Below, piece after piece: positions 32,871 through 41,651 of a stretch of 64,000 nucleotides of DNA. Below the pieces are notes generated by a model. The model did no database searches, was not told the DNA's origin, and worked only from the letters and a program-made list of their open reading frames with translations. The stretch is from positions 4,306,001 to 4,370,000 of the forward strand of contig NZ_CP160403.1 in the NCBI RefSeq assembly GCF_040782645.1. Reading direction: 5' to 3'. The translations under genes were made by a program, and so were the position numbers. Source of the stretch: Streptomyces sp. HUAS ZL42 (GTDB taxonomy: Bacteria > Actinomycetota > Actinomycetes > Streptomycetales > Streptomycetaceae). The first letter of the stretch is position 1, and each line of letters begins with the position of its first letter.

Positions 32871-34604
32871 TTACTCGCCGAGCAGGCGCCGTACCCGCTC
32901 CTGCCCCACCGCCAGCAGCAGCGTGGGCAGACGCGGCCCGGTGTCCCGCCCCACCAGCAGGTGGTACAGCTGCGCGAAGAACGAGCGCTGGGCGGTCTTG
33001 ATCTCCGCCGGCAGTTCCTTGGGCGTCGCGTCCGCGGAGAACCCGGCCTGGACCTTGGGGACGCCGTAGACGAGGTGGGTGAGCCCGTCCAGGGACCAGT
33101 TGTCCTCCAGGCCGTCGAGCAGGAGCCGCAGCGACTGCTGGGTTGCCTCGTCGAGGGACTTCAGCAGTTCGGCGTCCGGCTCGTCCCGCACGATGGTGCG
33201 CTGGTCGGCGGGGACGTGCGTGTTGATCCACGCCTCGGCCTTGTCGTACCGCGGCCGGGCCTCGTCGAGCGACCCGAGTGGGTTGTCCGGGTCGAGGTCG
33301 GAGAGGATCCGCAGCGCCTGGTCCTGGTGGCCGGCGGTGATGTCCGCGACGGACGCGAGCGTCCGGTACGGCAGCGTCCGCGCCGTCTTCGGCAGCTCAC
33401 CGCCCGCGGTCCGCACCGCACGGGAATGCGCGGCCACGTCGGCGGGGAGGGCGGATCCGTCGGCGACCTTGGCGTCGAGCTTGTCCCACTCGTCGTAGAG
33501 GCGCTGGATCTCCTGGTCGAAGGCGATCTTGAAGGACTGGTTGGGCCGCCGCCTGGCGTAGAGCCACCGCAGGATCTGCGGCTCCATGATCTTCAGCGCG
33601 TCGGCGGGAGTGGGGACGCCACCGCGGGACGACGACATCTTCGCCATGCCGCTGATGCCCACGAACGCGTACATGGGCCCGATGGGCTGCTTGCCGCCGA
33701 AGATCCCGACGATCTGCCCGCCGACCTGGAAGGAGGAGCCGGGAGAGGAGTGGTCGACCCCGCTCGGCTCGAAGACGACGCCCTCGTAGGCCCACCGCAT
33801 CGGCCAGTCGACCTTCCAGACCAGCTTGCCGCGGTTGAACTCGTTGAGGCGGACGGTCTCGGAGAAGCCGCAGACGGTGCAGGAGTACGTCAGCTCGGTG
33901 CTGTCGTCGTCGTAGGCGGTGACGGTGGTGAGGTCCTTCTCGCAGTTGCCGCAGAAGGGCTTGTACGGGAAGTACCCGGCGGAGCCGGAGGAGCCGTCGT
34001 CCTCGGCGGCCGCACCCGACCCCTCGGCGGCCTCGAGCTCGGCCTCGTCGACGGGCTTCTGCGACTGCTTCGCGGGCGCCTTGGGCTTGGTCCGGTACTG
34101 GGCGAGGATCGCGTCGATCTCGGCCCGGTGCTTCATGGCGTGCAGGATCTGCTCGCGGTACACCCCGGAGGTGTACTGCTCGGTCTGGCTGATCCCGTCG
34201 AACTCCACGCCGAGCTCGGCGAGCGACTCGATCATGGCGGCCTTGAAGTGCTCGGCCCAGTTGGGGTGGGCGGAGCCCCTGGGCGCCGGGACGGAGGTCA
34301 GCGGCTTGCCGATGTGCTCGGCCCAGGAGTCGTCGACGCCGGCGACACCGGCGGGCACCTTGCGGTACCGGTCGTAGTCGTCCCAGGAGATCAGGTGCCG
34401 GACCTGGTACCCGCGCCGCCGGATCTCGTCGGCGACGAGGTGGGGCGTCATGACCTCACGGAGGTTGCCCAGGTGGATGGGCCCGGACGGGGAGAGCCCG
34501 GACGCGACGACAACGGGTTTGCCCGGGGCCCGGCGCTCCGACTCTTCGATGACCTCATCCGCGAAACGGGAGACCCAGTCGGTGGTCTCGGTGCTCTGAG
34601 CCAC
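32871..34604 (-). CDS. lysS: lysyl-tRNA synthetase, class I
   Basis: The 577-residue cytosolic enzyme charges tRNA-Lys. It is the archaeal-type class I form, not the class II form of most bacteria: Rossmann signature GLSPSGPIHLGNLREV (HIGH-like HLGN, about 37-52), KMSSSRGG (KMSKS), and a zinc-ribbon-like CGNCEKD...CTVCG insertion. Start at GTG 34604, 10 nt after AGAGGA; the earlier GTG is too close to that site. Divergent from argS across a 700-bp repeat-filled gap, the arrangement of Streptomyces coelicolor SCO3303-SCO3304. Confidence 0.93.
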   Translation of the reverse strand: MAQSTETTDWVSRFADEVIEESERRAPGKPVVVASGLSPSGPIHLGNLREVMTPHLVADEIRRRGYQVRHLISWDDYDRYRKVPAGVAGVDDSWAEHIGKPLTSVPAPRGSAHPNWAEHFKAAMIESLAELGVEFDGISQTEQYTSGVYREQILHAMKHRAEIDAILAQYRTKPKAPAKQSQKPVDEAELEAAEGSGAAAEDDGSSGSAGYFPYKPFCGNCEKDLTTVTAYDDDSTELTYSCTVCGFSETVRLNEFNRGKLVWKVDWPMRWAYEGVVFEPSGVDHSSPGSSFQVGGQIVGIFGGKQPIGPMYAFVGISGMAKMSSSRGGVPTPADALKIMEPQILRWLYARRRPNQSFKIAFDQEIQRLYDEWDKLDAKVADGSALPADVAAHSRAVRTAGGELPKTARTLPYRTLASVADITAGHQDQALRILSDLDPDNPLGSLDEARPRYDKAEAWINTHVPADQRTIVRDEPDAELLKSLDEATQQSLRLLLDGLEDNWSLDGLTHLVYGVPKVQAGFSADATPKELPAEIKTAQRSFFAQLYHLLVGRDTGPRLPTLLLAVGQERVRRLLGE

Positions 34605-34799
34605 GATCGGCACGTCCTCTTTTTCTGAAAGTTCTCCACGAGCAGCCGGTACGGTCGCACGGCTGGCCGTTCCATTGTCCCAGGCGGGCCCACAACCACG
34701 AAAACGCCTTTCCACTGCCACGAAGGCCCGCACCCATGAGGATGCGGACGACCACGCCGGGGTTGCATCCACACCAACCGTCCAACCACCCCAGCCACG

Positions 34800-35215
34800 C
34801 CGTCAGTCCGCCGTCAGTCGTGCCGCCCAGAGCGTGGACGCGGGCGCCACCCCGCAAGCACCGGGCCGCGCGACCCCACCCCGCGCCGGCGGCCGTCAGT
34901 CCGCGGGCAGTCGTGCCGGTGGGGCGATGGGGTCCCCCCGCTCGAGCGATGCCGAAAGTGGGGGAGGTTGGACGCGGGCGCCACCCCGCAAGCACCGGGC
35001 CGCGCGACCCCACCCCGCGCCGGCGGCCGTCAGTCCGCGGGCATGCGTGCCGCCCGGGGCGGCACGGGTGGGCGCGGGCGGCACCCCGCGAGCGCCAGGC
35101 CGCGCGACCTCCCCGCGCCGACCGCAGCACCGGGCACCTGGTCATCGGCCCTCGCATGCCGCAGGCACTCGCACCCCGCAAGCACCGGGCCGCGCGACCC
35201 ACCCCCGGGTCGGCG
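34800..35215. repeat. cluster of dispersed intergenic repeats
   Basis: The lysS-argS gap contains an exact 75-bp direct repeat (34835-34909 and 34969-35043), several shorter copies of GCAAGCACCGGGCCGCGCGA and a hairpin module (about 34926-34968, arms GTCCCCCCGCTC and GTGGGGGAGG around CGAGCG). Related sequence occurs at 52270-52385 and 58990-59125. All are non-coding and between genes. The remaining gap (34605-34800, 35216-35317) holds the two divergent promoters. Confidence 0.8.
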
Positions 35216-35317
35216 CCAACGCCCTGCACACCAAGACCGACCGGAAAATTCGCTTTAACCCCCATGGGATACTGACCGTGTCTATCCATCCCCACGAGGA
35301 GAACGGCACCCACTCCT

Positions 35318-37087
35318 ATGGCCTCGGTCACCTCCCTCAGCGCCACCGTCCAGCAGCACCTCGCGTCCGCCCTCTCGGCCACCCTGCCGGAGGCGACCGG
35401 CGCGGACCCGCTGCTGCGACGCAGCGACAGGGCGGACTACCAGGCCAACGGCATCCTCGCCCTCGCGAAGAAGGCGAAGGCGAACCCGCGGGAGCTGGCG
35501 ACGCAGGTCGTCGACAAGGTCGTCACCGGTGACGTGATCAAGGACATCGAGGTCTCCGGCCCCGGCTTCCTGAACATCACGATCACCGACAAGGCGATCA
35601 CCGAGAACCTCGCCGCGCGGTACGCGGACACGGACCGCCTGGGCGTGCCGTACACCGAGAACCCGGGCACGACGGTCATCGACTACGCCCAGCCGAACGT
35701 GGCCAAGGAGATGCACGTCGGCCACCTGCGCTCCGCGGTGATCGGCGACTCCCTGGTCCAGCTCCTGGAGTTCACCGGCGAGACCGTCGTCCGCAGGCAT
35801 CACATCGGCGACTGGGGCACCCAGTTCGGCATGCTCATCCAGTACCTGGACGAGCACCCGCACGAGCTGGACCACAAGGCCGCCGAGGTGACCGGCGAGG
35901 AGGCGATGTCGAACCTCGACCGCCTCTACAAGGCGGCGCGCAGGCTCTTCGACTCCGACGAGGAGTTCAAGACGAGGGCCCGCCGCAGGGTGGTCGACCT
36001 GCAGGCCGGCGACCCGCGCACGCTCGCCATGTGGCAGAAGTTCGTGGACGAGTCGAAGATCTACTTCTTCTCCGTCTTCGAGAAGCTGGACATGGAGGTC
36101 CGGGACCCGGACATCGTCGGCGAGTCCGGTTACAACGACATGCTCGAGGAGACGTGCCGCCTCCTGGAGGAGTCAGGGGTCGCGGTCCGCTCGGAGGGCG
36201 CCCTGTGCGTCTTCTTCGACGACGTCAAGGGCCCGGACGGCAACCCGGTCCCGCTGATCGTCCAGAAGTCGGACGGCGGCTACGGCTACGCGGCGACGGA
36301 CCTGTCCGCGATCAGGGACCGCGTCGTCAACCTGAAGGCGAGCAGCCTGATCTACGTCGTGGACGCCCGCCAGTCGCTGCACTTCAAGATGGTCTTCGAG
36401 ACGGCCCGCAGGGCGGGCTGGCTGGGCGGCGACGTGAAGGCGTACCAGCTGGCCTTCGGCACGGTCCTCGGCAAGGACGGCAAGCCGTTCAAGACGCGTG
36501 AGGGCGAGACGGTCAAGCTGGAGGACCTCCTCGACGAGGCCGTCGAGCGCGCCACGGCCGTCGTACGGGAGAAGGCCGAGAAGGTGGGCCTGACCGAGCA
36601 GGAGATCGAGGAGAACGGCCGGTACGTCGGCATCGGCGCGGTGAAGTACGCCGACCTGTCGACCTCCGCCGTACGGGACTACAAGTTCGACCTGGACCAG
36701 ATGGTGTCGCTGAACGGCGACACGTCCGTCTACCTCCAGTACGCGTACGCGCGTATCAAGTCGATCCTGCGCAAGGCGGGCGACGCCCGACCGGTCGCGC
36801 ACCCCGAGCTGGAACTGGCCCCGGCGGAGCGGGCGCTGGGCCTGCACCTGGACCAGTTCGGCGAGACGCTGCTGGACGTGGCGGCGACGTACGAGCCGCA
36901 CAAGCTGGCCGCGTACCTGTACCAGCTGGCGACGCACCTGACGACCTTCTACGACCAGTGCCATGTCCTGTCCGCCGACAACTCGCAGGAGGTCGTGGAG
37001 AACCGCCTGTTCCTGGTGGACCTCACGGCCCGCACCCTGCACCAGGGCATGGCCCTGCTCGGCATCAGGACCCCCGAGCGCCTCTGA
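35318..37087 (+). CDS. argS: arginyl-tRNA synthetase
   Basis: The 589-residue class I synthetase has an N-terminal additional tRNA-recognition domain (1-110). The HIGH motif is in [20 protein letters not shown] (about 127-146). The C-terminal helical anticodon-binding domain contains [18 protein letters not shown] and ends [13 protein letters not shown]. The KMSKS loop is relaxed, as usual in ArgRS. Start at ATG 35318; the preceding ACGAGGAGAAC supplies the ribosome site. Essential for translation. Confidence 0.95.
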   Translation: MASVTSLSATVQQHLASALSATLPEATGADPLLRRSDRADYQANGILALAKKAKANPRELATQVVDKVVTGDVIKDIEVSGPGFLNITITDKAITENLAARYADTDRLGVPYTENPGTTVIDYAQPNVAKEMHVGHLRSAVIGDSLVQLLEFTGETVVRRHHIGDWGTQFGMLIQYLDEHPHELDHKAAEVTGEEAMSNLDRLYKAARRLFDSDEEFKTRARRRVVDLQAGDPRTLAMWQKFVDESKIYFFSVFEKLDMEVRDPDIVGESGYNDMLEETCRLLEESGVAVRSEGALCVFFDDVKGPDGNPVPLIVQKSDGGYGYAATDLSAIRDRVVNLKASSLIYVVDARQSLHFKMVFETARRAGWLGGDVKAYQLAFGTVLGKDGKPFKTREGETVKLEDLLDEAVERATAVVREKAEKVGLTEQEIEENGRYVGIGAVKYADLSTSAVRDYKFDLDQMVSLNGDTSVYLQYAYARIKSILRKAGDARPVAHPELELAPAERALGLHLDQFGETLLDVAATYEPHKLAAYLYQLATHLTTFYDQCHVLSADNSQEVVENRLFLVDLTARTLHQGMALLGIRTPERL

Positions 37088-37156
37088 CCGGAACCGGCCG
37101 GGGTGTTCGGGACGTCTGCACGGGCGACCGGCAACCACGGAGGCAGGGAGCGGACG

Positions 37157-37318
37157 TTGGGCGAGGATCCGTCGATCGGCACGGTTCTGTTCGGCTTCCT
37201 GCTGGCCGGCGGCACGGCCACGGTCATGGCGGCAGCCGTCGTCCTCCCAGCCGTCGGACTCGGCATCTGGCTGAAGTTCCGCTGGCAGCGGGGGCGTTCG
37301 GCGCCTCCGGAGTCCTGA
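37157..37318 (+). CDS. small membrane protein
   Basis: The 53-residue product starts at TTG 37157, 6 nt after GGGAG. One or two closely spaced hydrophobic helices (TVLFGFLLAGGTATVMAAAV, then VLPAVGLGIWL) are followed by a basic tail (KFRWQRGRSAPPES). It follows argS by 69 bp and may share its transcript. Family unknown. Confidence 0.55.
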   Translation: MGEDPSIGTVLFGFLLAGGTATVMAAAVVLPAVGLGIWLKFRWQRGRSAPPES

Positions 37319-37325
37319 ACCCCGA

Positions 37326-37348
37326 TTGTCAGTGCCTGCCCCTACAGT
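37326..37348 (+). promoter_or_regulatory. PafBC/RecA-independent-type promoter, leaderless
   Basis: TTGTCAGTG, exactly 8 bp, then TACAGT: a full match to TTGTC(A/G)GTG-N8-TAnnnT. The -10 ends 7 bp before ATG 37356 and no ribosome site is present, so the mRNA should be leaderless. Same pattern as at 22619. Confidence 0.65.
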
Positions 37349-37355
37349 CACGGGC

Positions 37356-38141
37356 ATGGCGACTCTTCCCAACCCGCTGCCCAAGCTGGCGGCCGATCCG
37401 AGCGGCCGGTCGCTCGGACTTCGACTCCCCCTCGGGAGACTGATCGACGAGACTGACGAGGGTCCGTGGCACGAGCCGTTGCTGTGGTACGCGGAGCAGT
37501 CCGCGTCGGCGGGCAACTGGGCGGCGCTGGGTGTGCCCGCGGCCCGTGCGGGGCTGCTGCCGGTCCTCGTCGACGTGGGCGGCAGCCAGGGCGGCCCCGA
37601 GGACTGGGAGTTGCTGCCCGACGAGGTGTCGTATCCCGGGGACCACGACGCAGAGGAGGTGCTCGCCGAGCTCTGGGAGGAGTACGCGGCGGAAGGCGAG
37701 GAGTGGCCGGGCCCCGCCGGTGAACCGGCGCGCACCGCCGATCCGGACGCGTGTGCCACCGAGGTCGCCGATCTGCTGGCGGAGGGCGGTTCCGGGTTCA
37801 AGGAACCGCACCTGGCGCTGGTACCGGCGCGCCGCAGCGCCGACATACCGGCGGCCATCGGCTGGACCGGCCCCCTGAACTACGAGAACGACGTGGCGCG
37901 CCTGTGTGCGGTCCTCCGCTCCTGGGAGGACCGCTTCGGCATACGGGTGGTCGGGCTCGGCTTCGACGTCCTGGCCGTCTCGGTGGCGGCCCCGCCCACC
38001 ACCCTGGCGGACGCCGAGGCGGTGGCGGCGGAGCACTTCGCCTTCTGCCCGGACAACGTGCTGCAGCAGGGGCCGGGCACCCTGGAGGCGTACGCGGGCC
38101 GGCTGGTCGGCGAGCGGACGTGGACGTTCTGGTGGGACTGA
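37356..38141 (+). CDS. DUF4253 domain protein
   Basis: The 261-residue soluble protein is acidic in the middle (AEEVLAELWEEYAAEGEEWP). It ends with the DUF4253 core: CAVLRSWEDRFGIRVVGLGF, then DVLAVSVAAPP and the FCPDNVLQQG...ERTWTFWWD tail. Start ATG 37356 is set by a promoter whose -10 lies 7 bp upstream. The domain is found in small actinobacterial and Bacillus proteins and has no proven function; the promoter type suggests a DNA-damage-responsive gene. Confidence 0.82.
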   Translation: MATLPNPLPKLAADPSGRSLGLRLPLGRLIDETDEGPWHEPLLWYAEQSASAGNWAALGVPAARAGLLPVLVDVGGSQGGPEDWELLPDEVSYPGDHDAEEVLAELWEEYAAEGEEWPGPAGEPARTADPDACATEVADLLAEGGSGFKEPHLALVPARRSADIPAAIGWTGPLNYENDVARLCAVLRSWEDRFGIRVVGLGFDVLAVSVAAPPTTLADAEAVAAEHFAFCPDNVLQQGPGTLEAYAGRLVGERTWTFWWD

Positions 38142-38160
38142 TCCCTCCGCCCTTGGACTC

Positions 38161-39387
38161 TCAGTCCCGGACGCCGAGCCCCCTGGCCAGCCTCCGCAGC
38201 CCCTCCGCGATCTCCTGCGGTGTCTGCGTCACGAAGCACAGCCGCAGCGTGGAGCGGTCGGGCGCACCGGCGTAGAAGGGTGCACCGGGGACGTATGCCA
38301 CGTCCTGCTCCACCACCTTCGGGAGCAGGGCCGTGGTGTCGTACGACTCCGGGAGCCGGGTCCAGAGGAACATGCCGCCCTCGGGGCGGCTCCAGGACGA
38401 CCCCTCGGGGAGCGCCCGGGCCAGCCCGGCGAGCATCGCGTCCCGTCGCTCGCGGTACACGGCCGCGACGCGCCGGACGTGGGCGTCCAGGTCCCGGTCC
38501 GCCAGGTACCGTGCCGCGGCGAGCTGGTTGACGGTCGGGGTGTGCAGGTCGGCGGCCTGCTTGGCGACCGCGCAGGCCCGCCGCAGCTCGGACGGTGCGC
38601 GCAGCCAGCCGAGCCGCAGGCCCGGTGCCATGACCTTGGAGAAGCTGCCGAGCAACACCGTGCGGTCCTCCGCACCCGCGTGGGAGGCGATCCACGGCAC
38701 CCGCTCGCCCTCGAAGCGGAGTTCGCCGTACGGGTCGTCCTCGACGACCCACAGGCCGTGCCGGGCGGCCACGGAGGCGACGGCGGCCCGGCGTTCGGCC
38801 GGCAGGGTACGGCCGGTCGGGTTCTGGAAGGTGGGCACGGTGTACAGCAGCTTCGGACGCTCCCGCACCACCAGGTCCGCGAGTGCCCCGGGGTCCACGC
38901 CGTCCTCGTCCCCCGGCACGGGCAGCACGCGTGCCCCCGCGAAGCCGAAGGCCTGAAGTGCGGCCAGGTAGCAGGGGTTTTCGACCAGGACCGTGTCACC
39001 GGGTTCGAGGAGTGCGGTGGCCAGCAGGGACAGTGCCTGCTGCGAGCCGGTGGTGACGAGGACGTCGTCGGCGTCCGTGGGCAGGCCACGTGCCGTGGTG
39101 CGGGCGGCGAGCGCGGCCCGCAGGACCGGCTCGCCCTCCGTAGTGGAGTACTGCAGGGCCCGCTCGGGTGCCTCGGCGAGCACCGCCCGGTACGCCGCCG
39201 CGATCCCTTCCGCGTCGAACAACTCGGGTGCCGGCAGCCCGCCCGCGAAGTTGACGACCTCGGGGCGGGCGGTGACGGCGAGGATGTCCCGCACGGGCGA
39301 GCCGCCGATCGCCCGTGCCCGCGCGGCGAGCGGCGGCACGGGGGCGTGGGCGATCGCGGACGGGGGTGCGGGCTCGGTGACGGTCAT
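38161..39387 (-). CDS. PLP-dependent aminotransferase (2-aminoadipate/LysN type)
   Basis: The 408-residue fold-type I enzyme starts at ATG 39387 behind AAGGAG. PLP-site landmarks are NFAGGLPAPELFD near the N-terminus, TTGSQQALSLLATALLEPGD, DDPYGELRFEG (Asp-x-Pro-Tyr) and the Schiff-base lysine in LLGSFSKVMAPGLRLGWL. It resembles LysN/KatII-like broad-specificity amino acid aminotransferases and the catalytic half of MocR regulators, but lacks a GntR domain. Substrate probably an amino acid with a 2-oxoacid acceptor. Confidence 0.88.
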   Translation of the reverse strand: MTVTEPAPPSAIAHAPVPPLAARARAIGGSPVRDILAVTARPEVVNFAGGLPAPELFDAEGIAAAYRAVLAEAPERALQYSTTEGEPVLRAALAARTTARGLPTDADDVLVTTGSQQALSLLATALLEPGDTVLVENPCYLAALQAFGFAGARVLPVPGDEDGVDPGALADLVVRERPKLLYTVPTFQNPTGRTLPAERRAAVASVAARHGLWVVEDDPYGELRFEGERVPWIASHAGAEDRTVLLGSFSKVMAPGLRLGWLRAPSELRRACAVAKQAADLHTPTVNQLAAARYLADRDLDAHVRRVAAVYRERRDAMLAGLARALPEGSSWSRPEGGMFLWTRLPESYDTTALLPKVVEQDVAYVPGAPFYAGAPDRSTLRLCFVTQTPQEIAEGLRRLARGLGVRD

Positions 39388-39655
39388 GGGCACGGCTCCT
39401 TCGGCTGCGGTCACGTCGCGTGCCCGCAGCCTAGGGAAATGGATGCCGCCTACAAGCAGGTTTCCGGGATACGGACGGCGGCGCGGACCTCCGGGTGTCA
39501 CCGTCCCGTCCCGCGTCCCAGCGGAACGGCGTTTTCGCAGGTCGCAGGGGTGATCCGGGAACCGGCGTCCCGAATACGACGCCCTTGGTGGCGCTCGGCC
39601 GCCCTTACCGACCAGGCTGTGGACATCCCACCCCCACCTCGCCGGGAAGGCCCCC

Positions 39656-39835
39656 ATGTCCGTACGCCCCACCCGTCTCCGTCTGCTCGCCGCCGTCCTG
39701 ATCGCCCTGGCCGCGCTCGGCCTCACGGGCTGCCGCAGCGGCGAGGGCCTGCGCGACGAGGGTCCGTCGGACGCGGGACTGTCCCTGCCGAGCGCGTCCG
39801 CACCGGGCCCCACGGCGTCGTACACGGACCGCTGA
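39656..39835 (+). CDS. small lipoprotein
   Basis: The 59-residue lipoprotein begins at ATG 39656 after GGGAAGG. Basic start MSVRPTRLRL, hydrophobic core LAAVLIALAALGL and lipobox LTGC (Cys 26) give a mature chain of only about 34 residues, Ser/Pro/Asp-rich and ending SYTDR. Role unknown. A terminator follows at once. Confidence 0.65.
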   Translation: MSVRPTRLRLLAAVLIALAALGLTGCRSGEGLRDEGPSDAGLSLPSASAPGPTASYTDR

Positions 39836-39845
39836 GGAAAGCCCG

Positions 39846-39877
39846 GAGGCCGCCCGGACGACGGTCCGGGCGGCCTC
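39846..39877. terminator. bidirectional hairpin terminator
   Basis: A perfect 14-bp stem GAGGCCGCCCGGAC with a 4-nt loop lies between the small lipoprotein gene and the convergent DUF805 gene. Confidence 0.8.
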
Positions 39878-39910
39878 GTGGCGGAGCAGCGGCGGAAAGC
39901 CGCGACGGCG

Positions 39911-40267
39911 TCAGGCGAACGCCGGCGCCTCCTTGGGGTTCGGGCCGTACTTGTTCGGGCCCGCCTCACCCTCGCTGGCCATGAAGACCAGCAGGATGAT
40001 GCCGCCGACGAGGGGGATCAGGCCGAAGAGGATCGCCCAGCCGGAGCGGCCGGTGTCGTGCAGCCGACGGATGCTGACGCCCAGGCTGGGCAGCAGGATC
40101 GCGGCCCAGAAGATGAGCGGGATCCACACGGCCTTGAGCGCGGCGCCGACAATCGCCAGCGCGATGTAGATGATCACCACGAACAGGGTGTACATCCAGT
40201 ACTCCTTGCGGCGCGCGCGTCCGCTGAAGACCGCGTACTTCTTGAGCACCTCGATGAACCAGCTCAT
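39911..40267 (-). CDS. DUF805 membrane protein
   Basis: The 118-residue integral membrane protein has the DUF805 start SWFIEVLKKYAVFSGRARRK and EYWMYTLFVVIIYIALAIVG, three to four hydrophobic helices and the conserved LGVSIRRLHDTGRSGWAILF. Start at ATG 40267 preceded by GGGGG. Family members are small inner-membrane proteins of unknown function. Confidence 0.87.
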   Translation of the reverse strand: MSWFIEVLKKYAVFSGRARRKEYWMYTLFVVIIYIALAIVGAALKAVWIPLIFWAAILLPSLGVSIRRLHDTGRSGWAILFGLIPLVGGIILLVFMASEGEAGPNKYGPNPKEAPAFA

Positions 40268-40603
40268 TGCATCCCCCCGAGGGATCGATGTTTCAGACCC
40301 TCCGGAACGGATCAGGCCAGGCGCAGAAGGTAGGGATCAGAGCGAGCACGCGTCAATCCCCTTTGCGGACACGGCTCCTGGGCCCGGATCGGACGCATGA
40401 GCGGAAACCGCCCCACCCTCGGACCGCCGATTTCCGGACAGACCCACAGAAGATCACCGGTGGATCCCGGGTGGTATCCGTGTGTTCGCCGGAACGATTC
40501 CCGGCCGTTGCCCAACCGAAGGCGTACCGAGGTCAGTTCGCCGCCGGATCGAGACCGGAACGATCTCGAACCGTTTCCCGGCCGCCCCGTCCCGCCCGCG
40601 CCC
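40268..40603. other. 336-bp intergenic region
   Basis: It separates the DUF805 start from the hemB stop. A partly repeated CCGGAACGAT motif (near 40490 and 40556) is the only pattern seen. No supported gene; it should hold the DUF805 promoter at its left end and a hemB terminator at its right end, though no strong hairpin was found. Confidence 0.5.
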
Positions 40604-41596
40604 TCAGAGGATCCGCTGCGCCGCCTCGGTCGCCCAGTACGTCAGGATGTTCTGCGCTCCGGCCCGTTTGATGCCGGTCAGGGCCTCCAGGATCGCCCGG
40701 TCCCGGTCGATCCAGCCCTTCTCGGCTGCGGCCTCGATCATCGAGTACTCGCCGGAGATCTGGTAGGCGGCGACCGGCACGTCCACCGTGTCGGCGACAC
40801 GGGCGAGGATGTCCAGGTAGGGGCCGGCAGGCTTGACCATCACCATGTCGGCGCCCTCCTCCAGGTCCAGCGCCAGCTCCCGCAGGGACTCCCGGACGTT
40901 CGCCGGGTCCTGCTGGTACGTCTTGCGGTCCCCGGTGAGGGAGGAGGCGACGGCCTCGCGGAAGGGCCCGTAGAACGCGGACGCGTACTTGGCGGTGTAG
41001 GCGAGGATCGCGACGTCCTCGCGGCCGATCTGGTCGAGGGCGTCCCGGACGACCCCGATCTGGCCGTCCATCATCCCGCTGGGGCCCACCACATGGGCGC
41101 CGGCATCGGCCTGCACCTGCGCCATCTCGGCGTACCGCTCGAGGGTCGCGTCGTTGTCGACGCGCCCGTGCTCGTCGAGCACCCCGCAGTGCCCGTGGTC
41201 CGTCGTCTCGTCGAGGCAGAGGTCGGACATGACGAGCAGGTCGTCCCCCACCTCGGCCCGCACGTCACGGATCGCGACCTGCAGAATCCCGTCCGGATCG
41301 GTGCCGGGCGTCCCGAGGGCGTCCTTCTTCGACTCCTCGGGCACCCCGAAGAGCATGATCCCGGAGATCCCGGCCGCGACCGCGTCCGCGGCGGCCTTCT
41401 TCAGGCTGTCCCGCGTGTGCTGCACGACACCCGGCATCGCCGCGATCGGCACCGGCTCGCTCACGCCCTCCCGCACGAACGCGGGCAGGATGAAATCGGC
41501 AGGGTGCAGCCGGGTCTCGGCGACCATGCGCCGCATGGCGGGGGTGGTGCGCAGCCGCCGGGGACGCGTACCGGGAAAGGATCCGTACTTCGTCAT
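40604..41596 (-). CDS. hemB: delta-aminolevulinic acid dehydratase (porphobilinogen synthase)
   Basis: The 330-residue enzyme condenses two 5-aminolevulinates to porphobilinogen, the second common step of haem, chlorophyll-type and cobalamin synthesis. Active-site lysines are in [18 protein letters not shown] and [13 protein letters not shown]. The metal loop reads [15 protein letters not shown]: two of the three zinc cysteines are kept and the middle one is Asp. Start at ATG 41596. The rest of the pathway (hemA, hemC, hemD) lies 3 kb away in the same direction. Confidence 0.94.
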   Translation of the reverse strand: MTKYGSFPGTRPRRLRTTPAMRRMVAETRLHPADFILPAFVREGVSEPVPIAAMPGVVQHTRDSLKKAAADAVAAGISGIMLFGVPEESKKDALGTPGTDPDGILQVAIRDVRAEVGDDLLVMSDLCLDETTDHGHCGVLDEHGRVDNDATLERYAEMAQVQADAGAHVVGPSGMMDGQIGVVRDALDQIGREDVAILAYTAKYASAFYGPFREAVASSLTGDRKTYQQDPANVRESLRELALDLEEGADMVMVKPAGPYLDILARVADTVDVPVAAYQISGEYSMIEAAAEKGWIDRDRAILEALTGIKRAGAQNILTYWATEAAQRIL

Positions 41597-41651
41597 GCAC
41601 CTACGCTACGCCCGCCCCGGGAGCACCTTTGCCGACGGCTTGTCGACCGGT

